From NCBI GenBank assembly GCA_905214725.1, contig CAJMNH010000003.1, forward strand, positions 1-64,000: a stretch of 64,000 bases of DNA. The letters are read 5' to 3'. Of the stretch, positions 49,942 to 58,672 are shown piece after piece; position 1 is the stretch's first letter, and each line of letters opens with the position of its first letter. The stretch comes from an uncultured bacterium (GTDB lineage Bacteria; Bacteroidota; Bacteroidia; Bacteroidales; Rikenellaceae). Under the pieces are notes generated by a model. The model was not told where the DNA came from. It saw only the letters and a program-made list of their open reading frames with translations, and searched no databases. Made by a program: the position numbers and the translations under genes.

Positions 49942-50358
49942 TTATATGGTCAGTTCCTCCGAGCTATAATCGCTGTAATAGCGGGCTTTTTCGGCCGTAA
50001 AGCGCAGCACGCAATAATCGGGATCGGTCGGCCCCAGCGGATAATACTCCGTGTCGCCTTCGCGCCAGATCAGATCCTTCGTCGCCTGATCTTCGCAGAC
50101 GGTCATCGTGCCGCGCAGCAGTACGCCCTGAAAATTCGCTTCGTCGCAGAAATAGACCGCCGCCTTCGGATTTCGGCGGTAGTGCGCCACCCGTTGTGAC
50201 GAGGTGTTGGTCGTGAAGTAAAACGTCCGCAGGCCGTCGCGGACGCGGGGCGCCAGCATCGCCTTGCAGCAGGGATAGCCTTCGCCGTCGACGGAGGCAA
50301 TAAAGGCGGTCGGTCGGTTGCCGATCAGCGTTTCGAGGGTGCGGGTGAGTTCGTTCAT
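49942..50358 (-). CDS. Pyridoxamine 5'-phosphate oxidase family protein
   Basis: A 138-residue flavin-binding split-barrel protein of the PPOX/general stress protein 26 type. PTAFIASVDGEGYPCCKAML and FYFTTNTSSQRVAHYRRNPK form the FMN-binding part, and AAVYFCDEANFQGVLLRGTM follows. Such small members are usually flavin or F420 binding reductases of unknown substrate. It starts 12 nt after trmD in the operon. Confidence 0.85.
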   Translation of the reverse strand: MNELTRTLETLIGNRPTAFIASVDGEGYPCCKAMLAPRVRDGLRTFYFTTNTSSQRVAHYRRNPKAAVYFCDEANFQGVLLRGTMTVCEDQATKDLIWREGDTEYYPLGPTDPDYCVLRFTAEKARYYSDYSSEELTI

Positions 50359-50370
50359 GGCTTCGTGTCG

Positions 50371-51054
50371 TTAGTTTTTCGGTTCGAGCAGGTCGGGACG
50401 CAGCTGTTTCGTGCGCTTCCACGACTGCTCCTCCTGCCACGCTTCGATTTCGGCGAAGTTGCCCGAGAGCAGCACGTCGGGAACCTGCCAGCCCCGAAAC
50501 TCGGCCGGCCGCGTGTAGACGGGCGGCGCCAGCAGGTTGTCCTGAAAGCAGTCGGTCAGCGCCGACGCTTCGTCGCCGATGGCGCCGGGCAGCAGACGCA
50601 CCACCGAGTCGGCGATTACGCAGGCGGCCAGCTCGCCGCCCGTGAGTACGTAGTCGCCGATCGAGATTTCGCGCGTGACGAGGTGTTCGCGGATGCGGTG
50701 GTCGATCCCCTTGTAGTGGCCGCAGAGCAGGATGATGTTCTCGAGCGTCGACAGCCGGTTGGCCTCGTGCTGGTCATAACGCACGCCGTCGGGCGAGGTG
50801 TAGATCACTTCGTCGTAGCGGCGCTCCGCCTGCAGTTTTTCCACCAGTTCGAAGACCGGTTCGGGTTTCATCACCATGCCTGCTTCTCCGCCGAAGGGAT
50901 AGTCGTCGGTGGTTTTGCGCTTGTCGTGGGCATAGTCGTGGAGGTTGTGGATGACGATTTCGACCAGACCCTTCTCCTGCGCCCGTTTCAGGATCGATTC
51001 GTTGAGGGGCGAGTGCAGCAGTTCGGGTACGACGGTCAGTATATCGATGCGCAT
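50371..51054 (-). CDS. trmD: tRNA (guanine(37)-N1)-methyltransferase TrmD
   Basis: TrmD methylates G37 next to the anticodon, preventing +1 frameshifts. The 227-residue protein has FGGEAGMVMKPEPVF, LCGHYKGIDHRIREHL and EISIGDYVLTGGELA, the knotted SAM-binding region of the SPOUT family. Start at 51054 (MRIDILTVVP); the frame continues upstream into the fkbM region but without coding sense. In many bacteria it lies with rpsP, rimM and rplS; none of these is adjacent here. Confidence 0.96.
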   Translation of the reverse strand: MRIDILTVVPELLHSPLNESILKRAQEKGLVEIVIHNLHDYAHDKRKTTDDYPFGGEAGMVMKPEPVFELVEKLQAERRYDEVIYTSPDGVRYDQHEANRLSTLENIILLCGHYKGIDHRIREHLVTREISIGDYVLTGGELAACVIADSVVRLLPGAIGDEASALTDCFQDNLLAPPVYTRPAEFRGWQVPDVLLSGNFAEIEAWQEEQSWKRTKQLRPDLLEPKN

Positions 51055-51065
51055 ACGTTTGTCGG

Positions 51066-51803
51066 TTAACGGTTTTTCTTCGGACGGAAGATGATGTCTT
51101 TTCTGCTCGCCGGACGGAGCGGGATTTCCTGCCCGCGGTGGAGCGTGTAGGCCGCGTAGCCGAGTTCGGTAAAAAGCTCTGCGATGCGGTCGCGGTTCGC
51201 TCCGCCCGTCTCGATGAGCACCGTGGGCCGGAATCGTTCCAGCAGCGGCCGCATCTCCTCCATGATGATCGTTTCGTAGCCTTCGACGTCGCATTTGATG
51301 AAGTCGATGCGGGTGAGGTGTGCGAACAGTTCGCTTCCGCGCCGCATTTGGGCGGAGAACTCCACGTCGGCCGCATCGCCCGCCTCCATCACGAAATTCT
51401 GTCCCGTGCCGAAGTAGCCGCCCGTGCGAACGGTGGCGTTCCCCATGCGGATTTCGCCCTCCTCCGCACCGAGGGCATAGGGCAGAATCTCGACGTTGTC
51501 GCAACCGCGCAAGTTGTTTTCCAGCACCTTGCGGATCGGCGCGACGGGCTCCACCGCATAGACGAATCCGTCGCGGCCGGCGATGCCCGCCATCAGGCGG
51601 GCGTAATAGCCCAGATTGGCGCCGATGTCGATCGCCAAGTCGCCCGGACGCATCAGTTTGTCCAGATGGAACGTATATTCCGTTGCAGGTGCATAACGTC
51701 CGATGCCCAGCCGGTGCAGCAGGAAGAACATCCCGCTCACCGCCCGCAGGTAACCGCCCAGCGGCAGTGTCCGGTAGAGAAGTTTGTGCAGTAGCTTGTT
51801 CAT
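51066..51803 (-). CDS. FkbM family methyltransferase
   Basis: A 245-residue SAM-dependent methyltransferase. The SAM loop is AIDIGANLGYYARLMAG (about residues 56-72), VYAVEPVAPIRKVLENN follows and FIKCDVEGYETIIMEE (about 170) is the FkbM hallmark. FkbM members often O-methylate sugars of surface glycans. The acceptor is unknown. It starts 22 nt after the MBL hydrolase and ends 11 nt before trmD. Confidence 0.88.
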   Translation of the reverse strand: MNKLLHKLLYRTLPLGGYLRAVSGMFFLLHRLGIGRYAPATEYTFHLDKLMRPGDLAIDIGANLGYYARLMAGIAGRDGFVYAVEPVAPIRKVLENNLRGCDNVEILPYALGAEEGEIRMGNATVRTGGYFGTGQNFVMEAGDAADVEFSAQMRRGSELFAHLTRIDFIKCDVEGYETIIMEEMRPLLERFRPTVLIETGGANRDRIAELFTELGYAAYTLHRGQEIPLRPASRKDIIFRPKKNR

Positions 51804-51824
51804 GTCCGACGGCGCGTTCGCCGT

Positions 51825-52493
51825 TTATTTGTCGTAATTCACCTGCCCGTTGAGCACCTCGACGACAAAGGGGTTGTAAAGCGTTTCGTGGCCGATCGAG
51901 GTGGGCTCTCCGTGTCCGGGATAGACCTGTACCTCGTCGCCCAGCGGAATGAGCCGTTCGAGGATCGAACGCATGATCCACGAATAGTCGCCGCCCGGAA
52001 GGTCGGTGCGGCCGATGCTCTCGCGGAAGAGCGTGTCGCCCGTGAAGACGATTTTCGCCTCAGGGGCGTAGAGCGATACATGCCCCGGCGTGTGGCCGGG
52101 CGTGGGAATGATTTTCAGCACGGTGTCGCCGAAGCGCACTTCGTCGACCCTATCCAGATCCAGATCGATCGCGGGCATCGCCCCGACCTTCACGCCGAAG
52201 ATCGAACTGCCCGGCGCCGCATTGTCCAGCAGGAATCTGTCCTTCCCCGAGAGGGCGAAGGGGATGCCGTAGGTGTCTTTGAGAAACTGCACGCCCAGCG
52301 TGTGATCGAAATGCCCGTGGGTGTTGACCGCCATTACGGGACGCAGACGGCGGGAGTCGATGAACTCTTTGAGCTGGGCGTTTTCACGCTCGGTGGAGTT
52401 GCCGGCGTCGACGACCGCGCACTCGCCCGTGGAGTCCCACACCACGTAGGTGTTTTCACAGATGGGGTTGAATTGCAGGGATGCTACTTTCAT
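51825..52493 (-). CDS. MBL-fold metal-dependent hydrolase (glyoxalase II-like)
   Basis: A 222-residue metallo-beta-lactamase-fold protein. The metal motif is NTHGHFDHTLGV (HxHxDH, about 58-63); GHTPGHVSLY supplies the next His and FTGDTLF the bridging Asp. This group is often called hydroxyacylglutathione hydrolase-like, but glutathione is not typical of Bacteroidales, so the thioester or lactone substrate is uncertain. The ATG at 52493 is supported by a promoter box just upstream. It is the first gene of the long minus-strand operon that ends at the S46 peptidase. Confidence 0.9.
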   Translation of the reverse strand: MKVASLQFNPICENTYVVWDSTGECAVVDAGNSTERENAQLKEFIDSRRLRPVMAVNTHGHFDHTLGVQFLKDTYGIPFALSGKDRFLLDNAAPGSSIFGVKVGAMPAIDLDLDRVDEVRFGDTVLKIIPTPGHTPGHVSLYAPEAKIVFTGDTLFRESIGRTDLPGGDYSWIMRSILERLIPLGDEVQVYPGHGEPTSIGHETLYNPFVVEVLNGQVNYDK

Positions 52494-52512
52494 GTCGTAA
52501 GAAGTCTTTGTA

Positions 52513-52520
52513 CAAAGGTA
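52513..52520 (-). promoter_or_regulatory. -7 box of the MBL-to-S46 operon
   Basis: The minus-strand sequence is TACCTTTG, a perfect TAnnTTTG, about 20 nt before the ATG at 52493. No clear -33 TTTG is seen. Confidence 0.65.
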
Positions 52521-52625
52521 CGTTTTTTCGAAGAGAATTAAAAACGAAACGTGCGAATTGCGTACCGAAGCCGTTCCGCCGGATGGTTCTTTTGCGGATA
52601 GGGAGTCGTGCGGGGCAGGTCTCCC

Positions 52626-52671
52626 GTCAAAACAGCACAGGCGCTGCAATCGTAATTGCAGCGCCTGTGCT
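52626..52671 (-). terminator. Terminator of rpmH
   Basis: A perfect 17-bp stem (AGCACAGGCGCTGCAAT with its complement) and CGTA loop, followed on the minus strand by GTTTTGACG. It lies just after the rpmH stop. Confidence 0.85.
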
Positions 52672-52697
52672 ATGGCACGCGAATGCCTCTCGGGACG

Positions 52698-52859
52698 TTA
52701 GGCGTATTTAAACGTCGATTCGTCCGATACGGTCAGCTTCTTACGACCCTTGGCACGGCGGGCGGCCAATATCTTGCGACCGTTGGCCGTGGACATTCTC
52801 AGGCGGAAACCGTGCTTGTTGATTCTCTTCCGGCGCGACGGCTGGAACGTTCTTTTCAT
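52698..52859 (-). CDS. rpmH: 50S ribosomal protein L34
   Basis: A 53-residue highly basic protein beginning MKRTFQPSRRKRINKHGFRL and containing NGRKILAARRAKGRKKLTV, the classic L34 sequence with the Bacteroidetes C-terminal extension (SDESTFKYA). An ATG at 52865 would add Met-Ala. Unlike in many bacteria, rnpA and yidC are not next to it; it stands alone with its own promoter and terminator and is divergent from lnt. Confidence 0.97.
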   Translation of the reverse strand: MKRTFQPSRRKRINKHGFRLRMSTANGRKILAARRAKGRKKLTVSDESTFKYA

Positions 52860-52909
52860 TGCCATAGCAGTATCCTTTTTGTTTTGTAATTTGCGCAGTT
52901 TGCGGAGTG

Positions 52910-52939
52910 CAAATGTATAACAAAAAAGCGACACTCAAA
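52910..52939 (-). promoter_or_regulatory. rpmH promoter with both -7 and -33 boxes
   Basis: On the minus strand the -7 box is TACATTTG (52910-52917) and a TTTG -33 box lies 18 nt upstream (52936-52939). This is the best complete Bacteroidetes promoter in the window, fitting a ribosomal protein gene. Confidence 0.7.
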
Positions 52940-53071
52940 AATTTTTCCCGAAAATATTGTGTTTTTAATATGAAAACTCCTTTTGGGAGGCTGCGGCGGA
53001 GCGGTCGGGAAGCCCTTTGTCCGCCGATTGAAAAAAACGGTTCGCGCCGGCTTTTTGTCGGTTATTTTGAC

Positions 53072-53079
53072 TATTTTTG
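53072..53079 (+). promoter_or_regulatory. -7 box of lnt-folC promoter
   Basis: TATTTTTG fits TAnnTTTG and lies 13 nt before the lnt ATG, giving a very short leader. TTTG at 53054-53057 is closer than the usual -33 spacing. Confidence 0.5.
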
Positions 53080-53092
53080 CAAGGTCAAATTT

Positions 53093-54664
53093 ATGGGGAT
53101 GACTCTTCGGCGACTTTTCTGCGTGATCTTGTCCGCTGCGCTGCTCTCGGCGGGGTGGCTCGGCCTTTCCGGTCTGCCGCTGCTCGTGGCGCTGGTTCCC
53201 CTGCTGTGGATCAGCCGCAGTTACGGCCCTTCGCGCCGCGACTGGTGGGGGATGTTCGGCTGGGCGTGGCTCGCCTTCATCCTGTGGAACGGCGCGACGA
53301 TCTGGGGACTGTGGTACTCGACGCCTGTCGGGCCGTTCGCCGCGACGCTCGCTTCGACCTTTCTGAATATGCTGGCCTTCATGCTCTTCCATACGGTAAG
53401 CAAACGGGCGCACAAGGCGTTGGCCTATACGCTGCTGGTTTCGGGCTGGATCGCTACCGAGTACTGGTACACCGTGGGCGAGTTCTCGTTTCCGTGGCTG
53501 TTGCTGGGCAACGGCTTCGCGACCGAGCCGTGGGCCGTGCAGTGGTACGAATATACGGGTTTATTCGGCGGTTCGTTGTGGGTGCTCGTCTGCAACCTGC
53601 TCTTTTTCGAGGCGTGGCTGCACCGTTCGAGCGTGCGGCGCTGGGTGCGTGCGGCGTTGGCCGTCGTCGTCCCGCTGGCCGTATCGCTTACGATCTATGC
53701 GCGCTGGCGGGAGCCGGAGCGGAAGATCGAGGTGTCGGTCGTACAACCCAATGTCGATTGCTACGACAAGTTCAATACTTCGCCCGGGTGGCAGGACGAG
53801 AACCTGTTGGCGCTGCTGGCCGAAGTCCCCGCTTCGGCGCAGTTGATCGCCATGCCCGAAACGGCGCTCGTCGAAGGTCTCAACGAGGCGTATCTGCCAG
53901 CGAGTCCTTCGCTGGGGCGGTTCGAAGCGGCGTTGGCCGCCGCTCATCCGTGCGCGCTCTTGGTGGTGGGAGCCGATACGTATAAGGTCTATGCCGAGGG
54001 GAATCAGACCTCCACGGCGCGCTTCCGCAACGGCATCTGGTACGACCGGTTCAACACGGCGCTGGCGCTTGACGCCGAGGGCGTGCGGGACATTCATCAC
54101 AAATCGCGGCTGGTAATCGGCGTCGAGAAGATGCCGCTGCCGTGGCTCTTCGACTGGCTGAGTTTCCTCATCATCGATCTGGGCGGTACGACCGGTCAGT
54201 TAGGCGTCGATACGCAGCGCACGGTCTTTACGTCGGGCGACGTTCGGGTGGCTCCGGCGATCTGCTACGAATCGGTCTACGGCGCCTATGTGGGCGAATT
54301 CGTCCGAGACGGGGCGCAGCTGCTTCTTGTCATTACCAACGACGGCTGGTGGCGCGACACGGCGATTCACCGCCAGCATTTCTCCTTTTCGCGTTTGCGG
54401 GCCATCGAACATCGTCGGGCCGTGGCGCGCAGCGCCAATACGGGCATTTCGGGCTTCATCAACGCTCGGGGCGACGTGGTCGGGGCGACGCTCGGCTGGG
54501 CCGAGCGGGGGGTGCTGACCCAAGCCGTCGCCGTGTCGGACGAACAAACCTTCTATACCCGTTACGGCGACTATCTGGGGCGCGTGGCCGAGTACTTGAT
54601 GCTGCTCTGCGTGCTCTATTACGTCGCTTATCGTATCAAACGTCGCAACTATCTGGTCGATTAA
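53093..54664 (+). CDS. lnt: Apolipoprotein N-acyltransferase Lnt
   Basis: Lnt adds the third acyl chain to the N-terminal cysteine of lipoproteins at the inner membrane. The 523-residue protein has about six N-terminal membrane segments, then a nitrilase-type periplasmic domain. The three catalytic residues of the family are visible: Glu in IAMPETALVE, Lys in HHKSRLVIGVE and Cys in PAICYESVYG. I chose the ATG at 53093 (a second is at 53099) because the frame's earlier part overlaps the rpmH promoter. folC follows after 21 nt. The window encodes many lipoprotein substrates. Confidence 0.93.
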   Translation: MGMTLRRLFCVILSAALLSAGWLGLSGLPLLVALVPLLWISRSYGPSRRDWWGMFGWAWLAFILWNGATIWGLWYSTPVGPFAATLASTFLNMLAFMLFHTVSKRAHKALAYTLLVSGWIATEYWYTVGEFSFPWLLLGNGFATEPWAVQWYEYTGLFGGSLWVLVCNLLFFEAWLHRSSVRRWVRAALAVVVPLAVSLTIYARWREPERKIEVSVVQPNVDCYDKFNTSPGWQDENLLALLAEVPASAQLIAMPETALVEGLNEAYLPASPSLGRFEAALAAAHPCALLVVGADTYKVYAEGNQTSTARFRNGIWYDRFNTALALDAEGVRDIHHKSRLVIGVEKMPLPWLFDWLSFLIIDLGGTTGQLGVDTQRTVFTSGDVRVAPAICYESVYGAYVGEFVRDGAQLLLVITNDGWWRDTAIHRQHFSFSRLRAIEHRRAVARSANTGISGFINARGDVVGATLGWAERGVLTQAVAVSDEQTFYTRYGDYLGRVAEYLMLLCVLYYVAYRIKRRNYLVD

Positions 54665-54685
54665 TCCAAACAAATATCGTTTCGC

Positions 54686-55978
54686 ATGAATTATTCACAA
54701 ACGCTCGAATTTCTCTTCTCGTCGATGCCGACGTTTCAGGAAAAGGGCGTCACGGCCTATAAACCCGGGCTGGAGCGTATTACGGCTTTCTGCCGGCATC
54801 TGGGGAATCCGCAGCGGAATTTCTTCACGGTCCATGTCGCGGGCACCAACGGCAAGGGATCGGTCTCGCACATCATTGCCGCCGTGCTGCAACAGGCCGG
54901 TTATCGCACGGGGCTGTTTACTTCGCCTCATCTGCACGATTTCCGTGAGCGTATCCGCGTCGACGGCGAGATGATTCCCAAGCAGAAGGTCGTCAATTTC
55001 GTCGATAAGCACCACGACAAGATGACCGAGCTGGGGCTTTCGTTCTTTGAAATGACGGCGGCGCTGGCGTTCGACTACTTCGCGCAGAGCGACGTCGAGG
55101 TCGCGGTTATCGAGACGGGGCTCGGCGGGCGGCTCGATGCGACGAACATTATTCTGCCCATCGTGAGCGTGGTGACCAATATCGGGTTGGAGCATACGGC
55201 CTTGCTGGGCGATACGCTCGCGAAGATCGCAGCCGAGAAGGCCGGAATCATCAAGAAAAGCATCCCCGTAGTTTTGGGTGAGGCCGACGACGCTTACAAC
55301 ACGGTTTTCGAAGAGGTCGCCGCCGTGAACAAGACGCGTGTGGTCTACGCCGAACGGGAGTTCGTCTGCGAGGGTCATGAGATTTGCGGCGACAAGCAAC
55401 ATTTCCGCATGGTGCGCCGCCGCGACGGCCATGTACTCGATTTCGATCTCGACCTGCTGGGCAGCTATCAGTGCCACAATATCGTGACGGCGCTCGCTAC
55501 GCTCGATCTGCTGCACGAGCAGACGCCGCTGACGATCAGCCGCCGCGCTTTTGTCGACGGTGCGGGGAGCGCCGCCCGTATGACCGCATTGCAGGGGCGC
55601 TGGCAGTGTTTGGGTGAGCAGCCTAAGGTGCTGTGCGACACGGGACATAACGCGCACGGTCTGACCTATGTCGCCGAGCAGCTGCGTACTTCTCACGAGG
55701 GCGGGCGTCTCTACTGCGTGCTGGGCTTTTCGGGCGACAAGGATATCGACGCCATTCTGGCGCTGCTGCCGCGCGAGGCCTACTATCTCTTCACGCAGGC
55801 TGCCAGCGAACGGGCGTTTTCCGCCGCCGAATTGGCTTCGCGGGCCGCTGCGGCGGGTCTTGAAGGCGAAATGGTCGCCACTGTCACGGAGGCCGTGGCG
55901 AAAGCGAAAGCGCTGGCGCGTCCCGTCGATACGATTTTTATCGGCGGCTCGACCTTCGTCGTGGCGGAGGTGCTCTGA
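54686..55978 (+). CDS. folC: Folylpolyglutamate synthase/dihydrofolate synthase FolC
   Basis: FolC attaches glutamate to dihydropteroate and lengthens the polyglutamate chain of folates. The 430-residue protein belongs to the Mur ligase fold. VAGTNGKGSVSHIIA (about 53-67) is the ATP loop, FTSPHLHDFRERIR follows, and ETGLGGRLDATNII is the family-specific block. DTGHNAHGL lies near the start of the C-terminal domain. It is co-transcribed with lnt and followed by a strong terminator. Confidence 0.95.
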   Translation: MNYSQTLEFLFSSMPTFQEKGVTAYKPGLERITAFCRHLGNPQRNFFTVHVAGTNGKGSVSHIIAAVLQQAGYRTGLFTSPHLHDFRERIRVDGEMIPKQKVVNFVDKHHDKMTELGLSFFEMTAALAFDYFAQSDVEVAVIETGLGGRLDATNIILPIVSVVTNIGLEHTALLGDTLAKIAAEKAGIIKKSIPVVLGEADDAYNTVFEEVAAVNKTRVVYAEREFVCEGHEICGDKQHFRMVRRRDGHVLDFDLDLLGSYQCHNIVTALATLDLLHEQTPLTISRRAFVDGAGSAARMTALQGRWQCLGEQPKVLCDTGHNAHGLTYVAEQLRTSHEGGRLYCVLGFSGDKDIDAILALLPREAYYLFTQAASERAFSAAELASRAAAAGLEGEMVATVTEAVAKAKALARPVDTIFIGGSTFVVAEVL

Positions 55979-56002
55979 TAAACGATTCATACGTATACAT
56001 AA

Positions 56003-56038
56003 CAAACCCCCGAAACTTTTGTTTCGGGGGTTTGTTTG
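56003..56038. terminator. Bidirectional terminator between folC and the EF-G-like gene
   Basis: A perfect 14-bp stem (CAAACCCCCGAAAC with its complement) and TTTT loop, followed by TTTG on the plus strand. It lies between two converging genes. Confidence 0.85.
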
Positions 56039-56050
56039 CGCGGAAGCGAA

Positions 56051-58207
56051 TTATTCTTCGTCGGTGTCGGTGTACTCCTTCAGCAGTTTGGCCTGCACGT
56101 CGGCGGGCACCTGTTCATAGGAGGAGAAACGCATCGTGTAGGTTGCGGCGCCCGATGTGAGCGAAGAGAGCGTCGTCGAGTAGCGGTACAGTTCGGCCAG
56201 CGGCACGCGGGCGTTGAGCCGGTCGAATCCCTTGTCCGAGTTCATTCCCTCGATCATTGCGCGCCGGTTCTGCAGGTCGCTCATCACGGCGCCCATGTAG
56301 TCGCTCGGCGTCAGCACCTCGATGCTGTAAATCGGTTCCATGATCTTGGGGCCGGCGTTGCGGAACGCCTCCTTGAAGGCGTTGCGGGCCGCCAGTTTGA
56401 ACGAAATCTCGTTCGAATCCACCGGATGCATCTTACCGTCGTAGATCACTACGCGGATGTCGCGGGCGTAAGAGCCCGTCAGCGGGCCTTCGTCCATCTT
56501 CTCCATGATGCCCTTCAGAATCGCCGGCATGAAACGCGCGTCGATGGCGCCGCCCACGATCGAGTTGTAATACTGCAACTTGCCGCCCCACGGCAGGTCG
56601 TATTCCTCCTTGCCCTTGACGTTGACCGTGATGTCGCCCTTGCCCGGAATCTTGTAGTTCTTCGGTTCGGGAATCCCTTCGTAATAGGGCTCGATGATCA
56701 TGTGCACCTCGCCGAACTGACCCGAGCCGCCCGACTGCTTCTTGTGGCGGTAATCGGCCTGTGCTACCTTGGTGATGGTCTCGCGGTAGGGAATCCTCGG
56801 CGCGATGTATTCGATCTCCATCTTGTTTTCCGAGGCCAGCCGCGCCTTGAGAATGTTGAGATGATGCTCGCCCTGACCTTGTATGATCGTCTGCTTCAAC
56901 TCTTTTGAATAACCGACCAAAATCGTCGGGTCTTCGTATTTGGCGTCGTTCAGCAATTTGCCCAATTTTTCCTCGTCTGCCTTGACTTTGGGCTGTATGG
57001 CGGCGCGGTAACGCGGTTCAGGGAATACGATCGGCGTAATCGTTACGGGAGCGGCCGGCGACGAAAGCGTGTCGTTGGTACGAGTACCCTTCAACTTGAC
57101 CGTGCAGCCGATATCGCCGGCGGCCAGTTCGGTCACCTTGACGCGGTTCTTGCCCGCCACGGCGAATAACTGCGATATCTTCTCTTTGTTGCCCGTGCGG
57201 GTATTCAGCAACTCCATGCCTTCGGTAAGTTTGCCGCGGATGACGCGCAGGTAACTGATTTCGCCGATATGCTGTTCGATCTGGCTTTTGAAGACGAACG
57301 CTACGGCCGGCTGCGTTTCGTCGGCCGCGATCTCTTCGCCTTCGGTCGAGAGGAAATTGGGCGCTTTGAGCGGGCCAGGGGCCACGTTGATGATAAATTC
57401 CATGAGTCGTTTCGTACCGACGTCCTTCTTGCCGCTGGTGCAGAAGATCGGCATTATTTCGCGTTTCGAAAGCCCGATTTTCAGTCCCGAGCGGATGTCG
57501 TCCTGCGTGAGCGTCCCCTTGTCGAAATAGAGTTCCATGAGCGCCTCGTCGTTCTCGGCGGCCATCTCCACCAGTTCGCGGTTCAACTCCGTAGCGCGCT
57601 CCAGCTCTTCGGCCGGAATTTCGAGTTCTTCGCGCGTGCCGTTTTCATCCGTGAAGCGATAGAGTTTCATCATCAGCACGTCGATGAAGGCGTTGAATCC
57701 CGGTCCCTGATTGACGGGGTATTGCACGATGACGGGCTTTACGCGCGATGCTGCGCGGATGCTCTCGATCGTTCCCTCGAAATTGGCCTTCTCGGCGTCG
57801 AGTTGGTTGACGACGCCGATGATCGGCTTGTGCAGTTCGCGCGAATAGCGCGCCTGAATCTCCGAACCGACTTCCCATCCGTTCTGCACATTGAAGACCA
57901 TCACGCCCACGTCGCCCACCTTGAAGGCCGAAAAGAGACTGCCGCAAAAATCGTCCGACCCGGGACAGTCGATGATATTGAGTTTGCGATCCATGAACTC
58001 CGTGAAGAGGATCGTAGCGTAGATCGAGCGTTTGTATTCGTGTTCGATATCGGTGTTGTCCGACAGCGTATTGTTCGTTTCGATGGTGCCCCTGCGGTCG
58101 ATGACCTTTCCTTCGTAGGCCATCGCCTCGGCAAGGGTCGTCTTACCCGAACCGGGGGCACCGATCAGGACGATGTTCTTGATCTCTTTTGCTGAGTAGT
58201 TTTTCAT
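56051..58207 (-). CDS. EF-G2-like elongation factor with degenerate GTPase motifs
   Basis: A 718-residue paralogue of elongation factor G with all five domains recognisable by length and order. The P-loop is GAPGSGKTT (16-24). The canonical DTPGHVDF motif reads DCPGSDDF here, so the catalytic His is Ser84. The RGIT switch I segment reads RSIY (about 60-63), losing the Mg-binding Thr. NKxD reads NQLD (134-137). Bacteroides EF-G2 of this kind has been reported to support translocation without GTP hydrolysis during starvation. The regular EF-G (fusA) is not in this window. Monocistronic, with an AT-rich upstream region. Confidence 0.9.
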   Translation of the reverse strand: MKNYSAKEIKNIVLIGAPGSGKTTLAEAMAYEGKVIDRRGTIETNNTLSDNTDIEHEYKRSIYATILFTEFMDRKLNIIDCPGSDDFCGSLFSAFKVGDVGVMVFNVQNGWEVGSEIQARYSRELHKPIIGVVNQLDAEKANFEGTIESIRAASRVKPVIVQYPVNQGPGFNAFIDVLMMKLYRFTDENGTREELEIPAEELERATELNRELVEMAAENDEALMELYFDKGTLTQDDIRSGLKIGLSKREIMPIFCTSGKKDVGTKRLMEFIINVAPGPLKAPNFLSTEGEEIAADETQPAVAFVFKSQIEQHIGEISYLRVIRGKLTEGMELLNTRTGNKEKISQLFAVAGKNRVKVTELAAGDIGCTVKLKGTRTNDTLSSPAAPVTITPIVFPEPRYRAAIQPKVKADEEKLGKLLNDAKYEDPTILVGYSKELKQTIIQGQGEHHLNILKARLASENKMEIEYIAPRIPYRETITKVAQADYRHKKQSGGSGQFGEVHMIIEPYYEGIPEPKNYKIPGKGDITVNVKGKEEYDLPWGGKLQYYNSIVGGAIDARFMPAILKGIMEKMDEGPLTGSYARDIRVVIYDGKMHPVDSNEISFKLAARNAFKEAFRNAGPKIMEPIYSIEVLTPSDYMGAVMSDLQNRRAMIEGMNSDKGFDRLNARVPLAELYRYSTTLSSLTSGAATYTMRFSSYEQVPADVQAKLLKEYTDTDEE

Positions 58208-58672
58208 ATCGCGAAATTTTAAGGTTTATTTCCGTTTTCTGGATCATAAATATATGAAAAAATCCGCAAAATCAAGCGCGCCGGATGAAAAAATTAGGAA
58301 TTTTATCAATATCTTAAAATCGTTGTGCGCCGAAGTTTCGTTTTTCGCCGAGAACGTACTCGGGATGCCTTTTTTTATCGCCGGACAGGGTATGATTGTT
58401 GATAAATGATTGAAAACTTTGTTTTGCCGCGCGGATATTTTCGGCAGGCAAAATCTTATCTTTGTAGCGAGGTGGACGACTTGGCATCGGACCGGTGCAA
58501 AAAGGGAAGGGCCTTCGCTGCGGATTCCCCTTCTCGGAAGAGCGGAATTCGGAGGAAATGTCAATAGGGAATTGGGCGTCGTAAAAAACGCCGTAATGTA
58601 AGGAAGACGTGATTCCGCATTGACAATACCTCGATCTACATACTTTTAATTACGTTTTCCTTACGTTAATCT
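58208..58672. promoter_or_regulatory. 465-nt intergenic region between EF-G2-like gene and DUF3467 gene
   Basis: No gene is supported; a 63-residue frame at 58410-58601 looks spurious. On the plus strand there is a perfect -7 box TATCTTTG (58457-58464), directly preceded by a 7-bp inverted repeat TTTTGCC/GGCAAAA (58422-58428 and 58447-58453). The DUF3467 leader would be about 200 nt. For the EF-G2-like gene only TATATTTA (58247-58254, minus strand), a one-mismatch box, is seen. Confidence 0.55.

Noticed and set aside
58410..58601. 63-residue frame in the EF-G2/DUF3467 spacer
   Set aside because: It contains the likely -7 box and dyad of the DUF3467 promoter.
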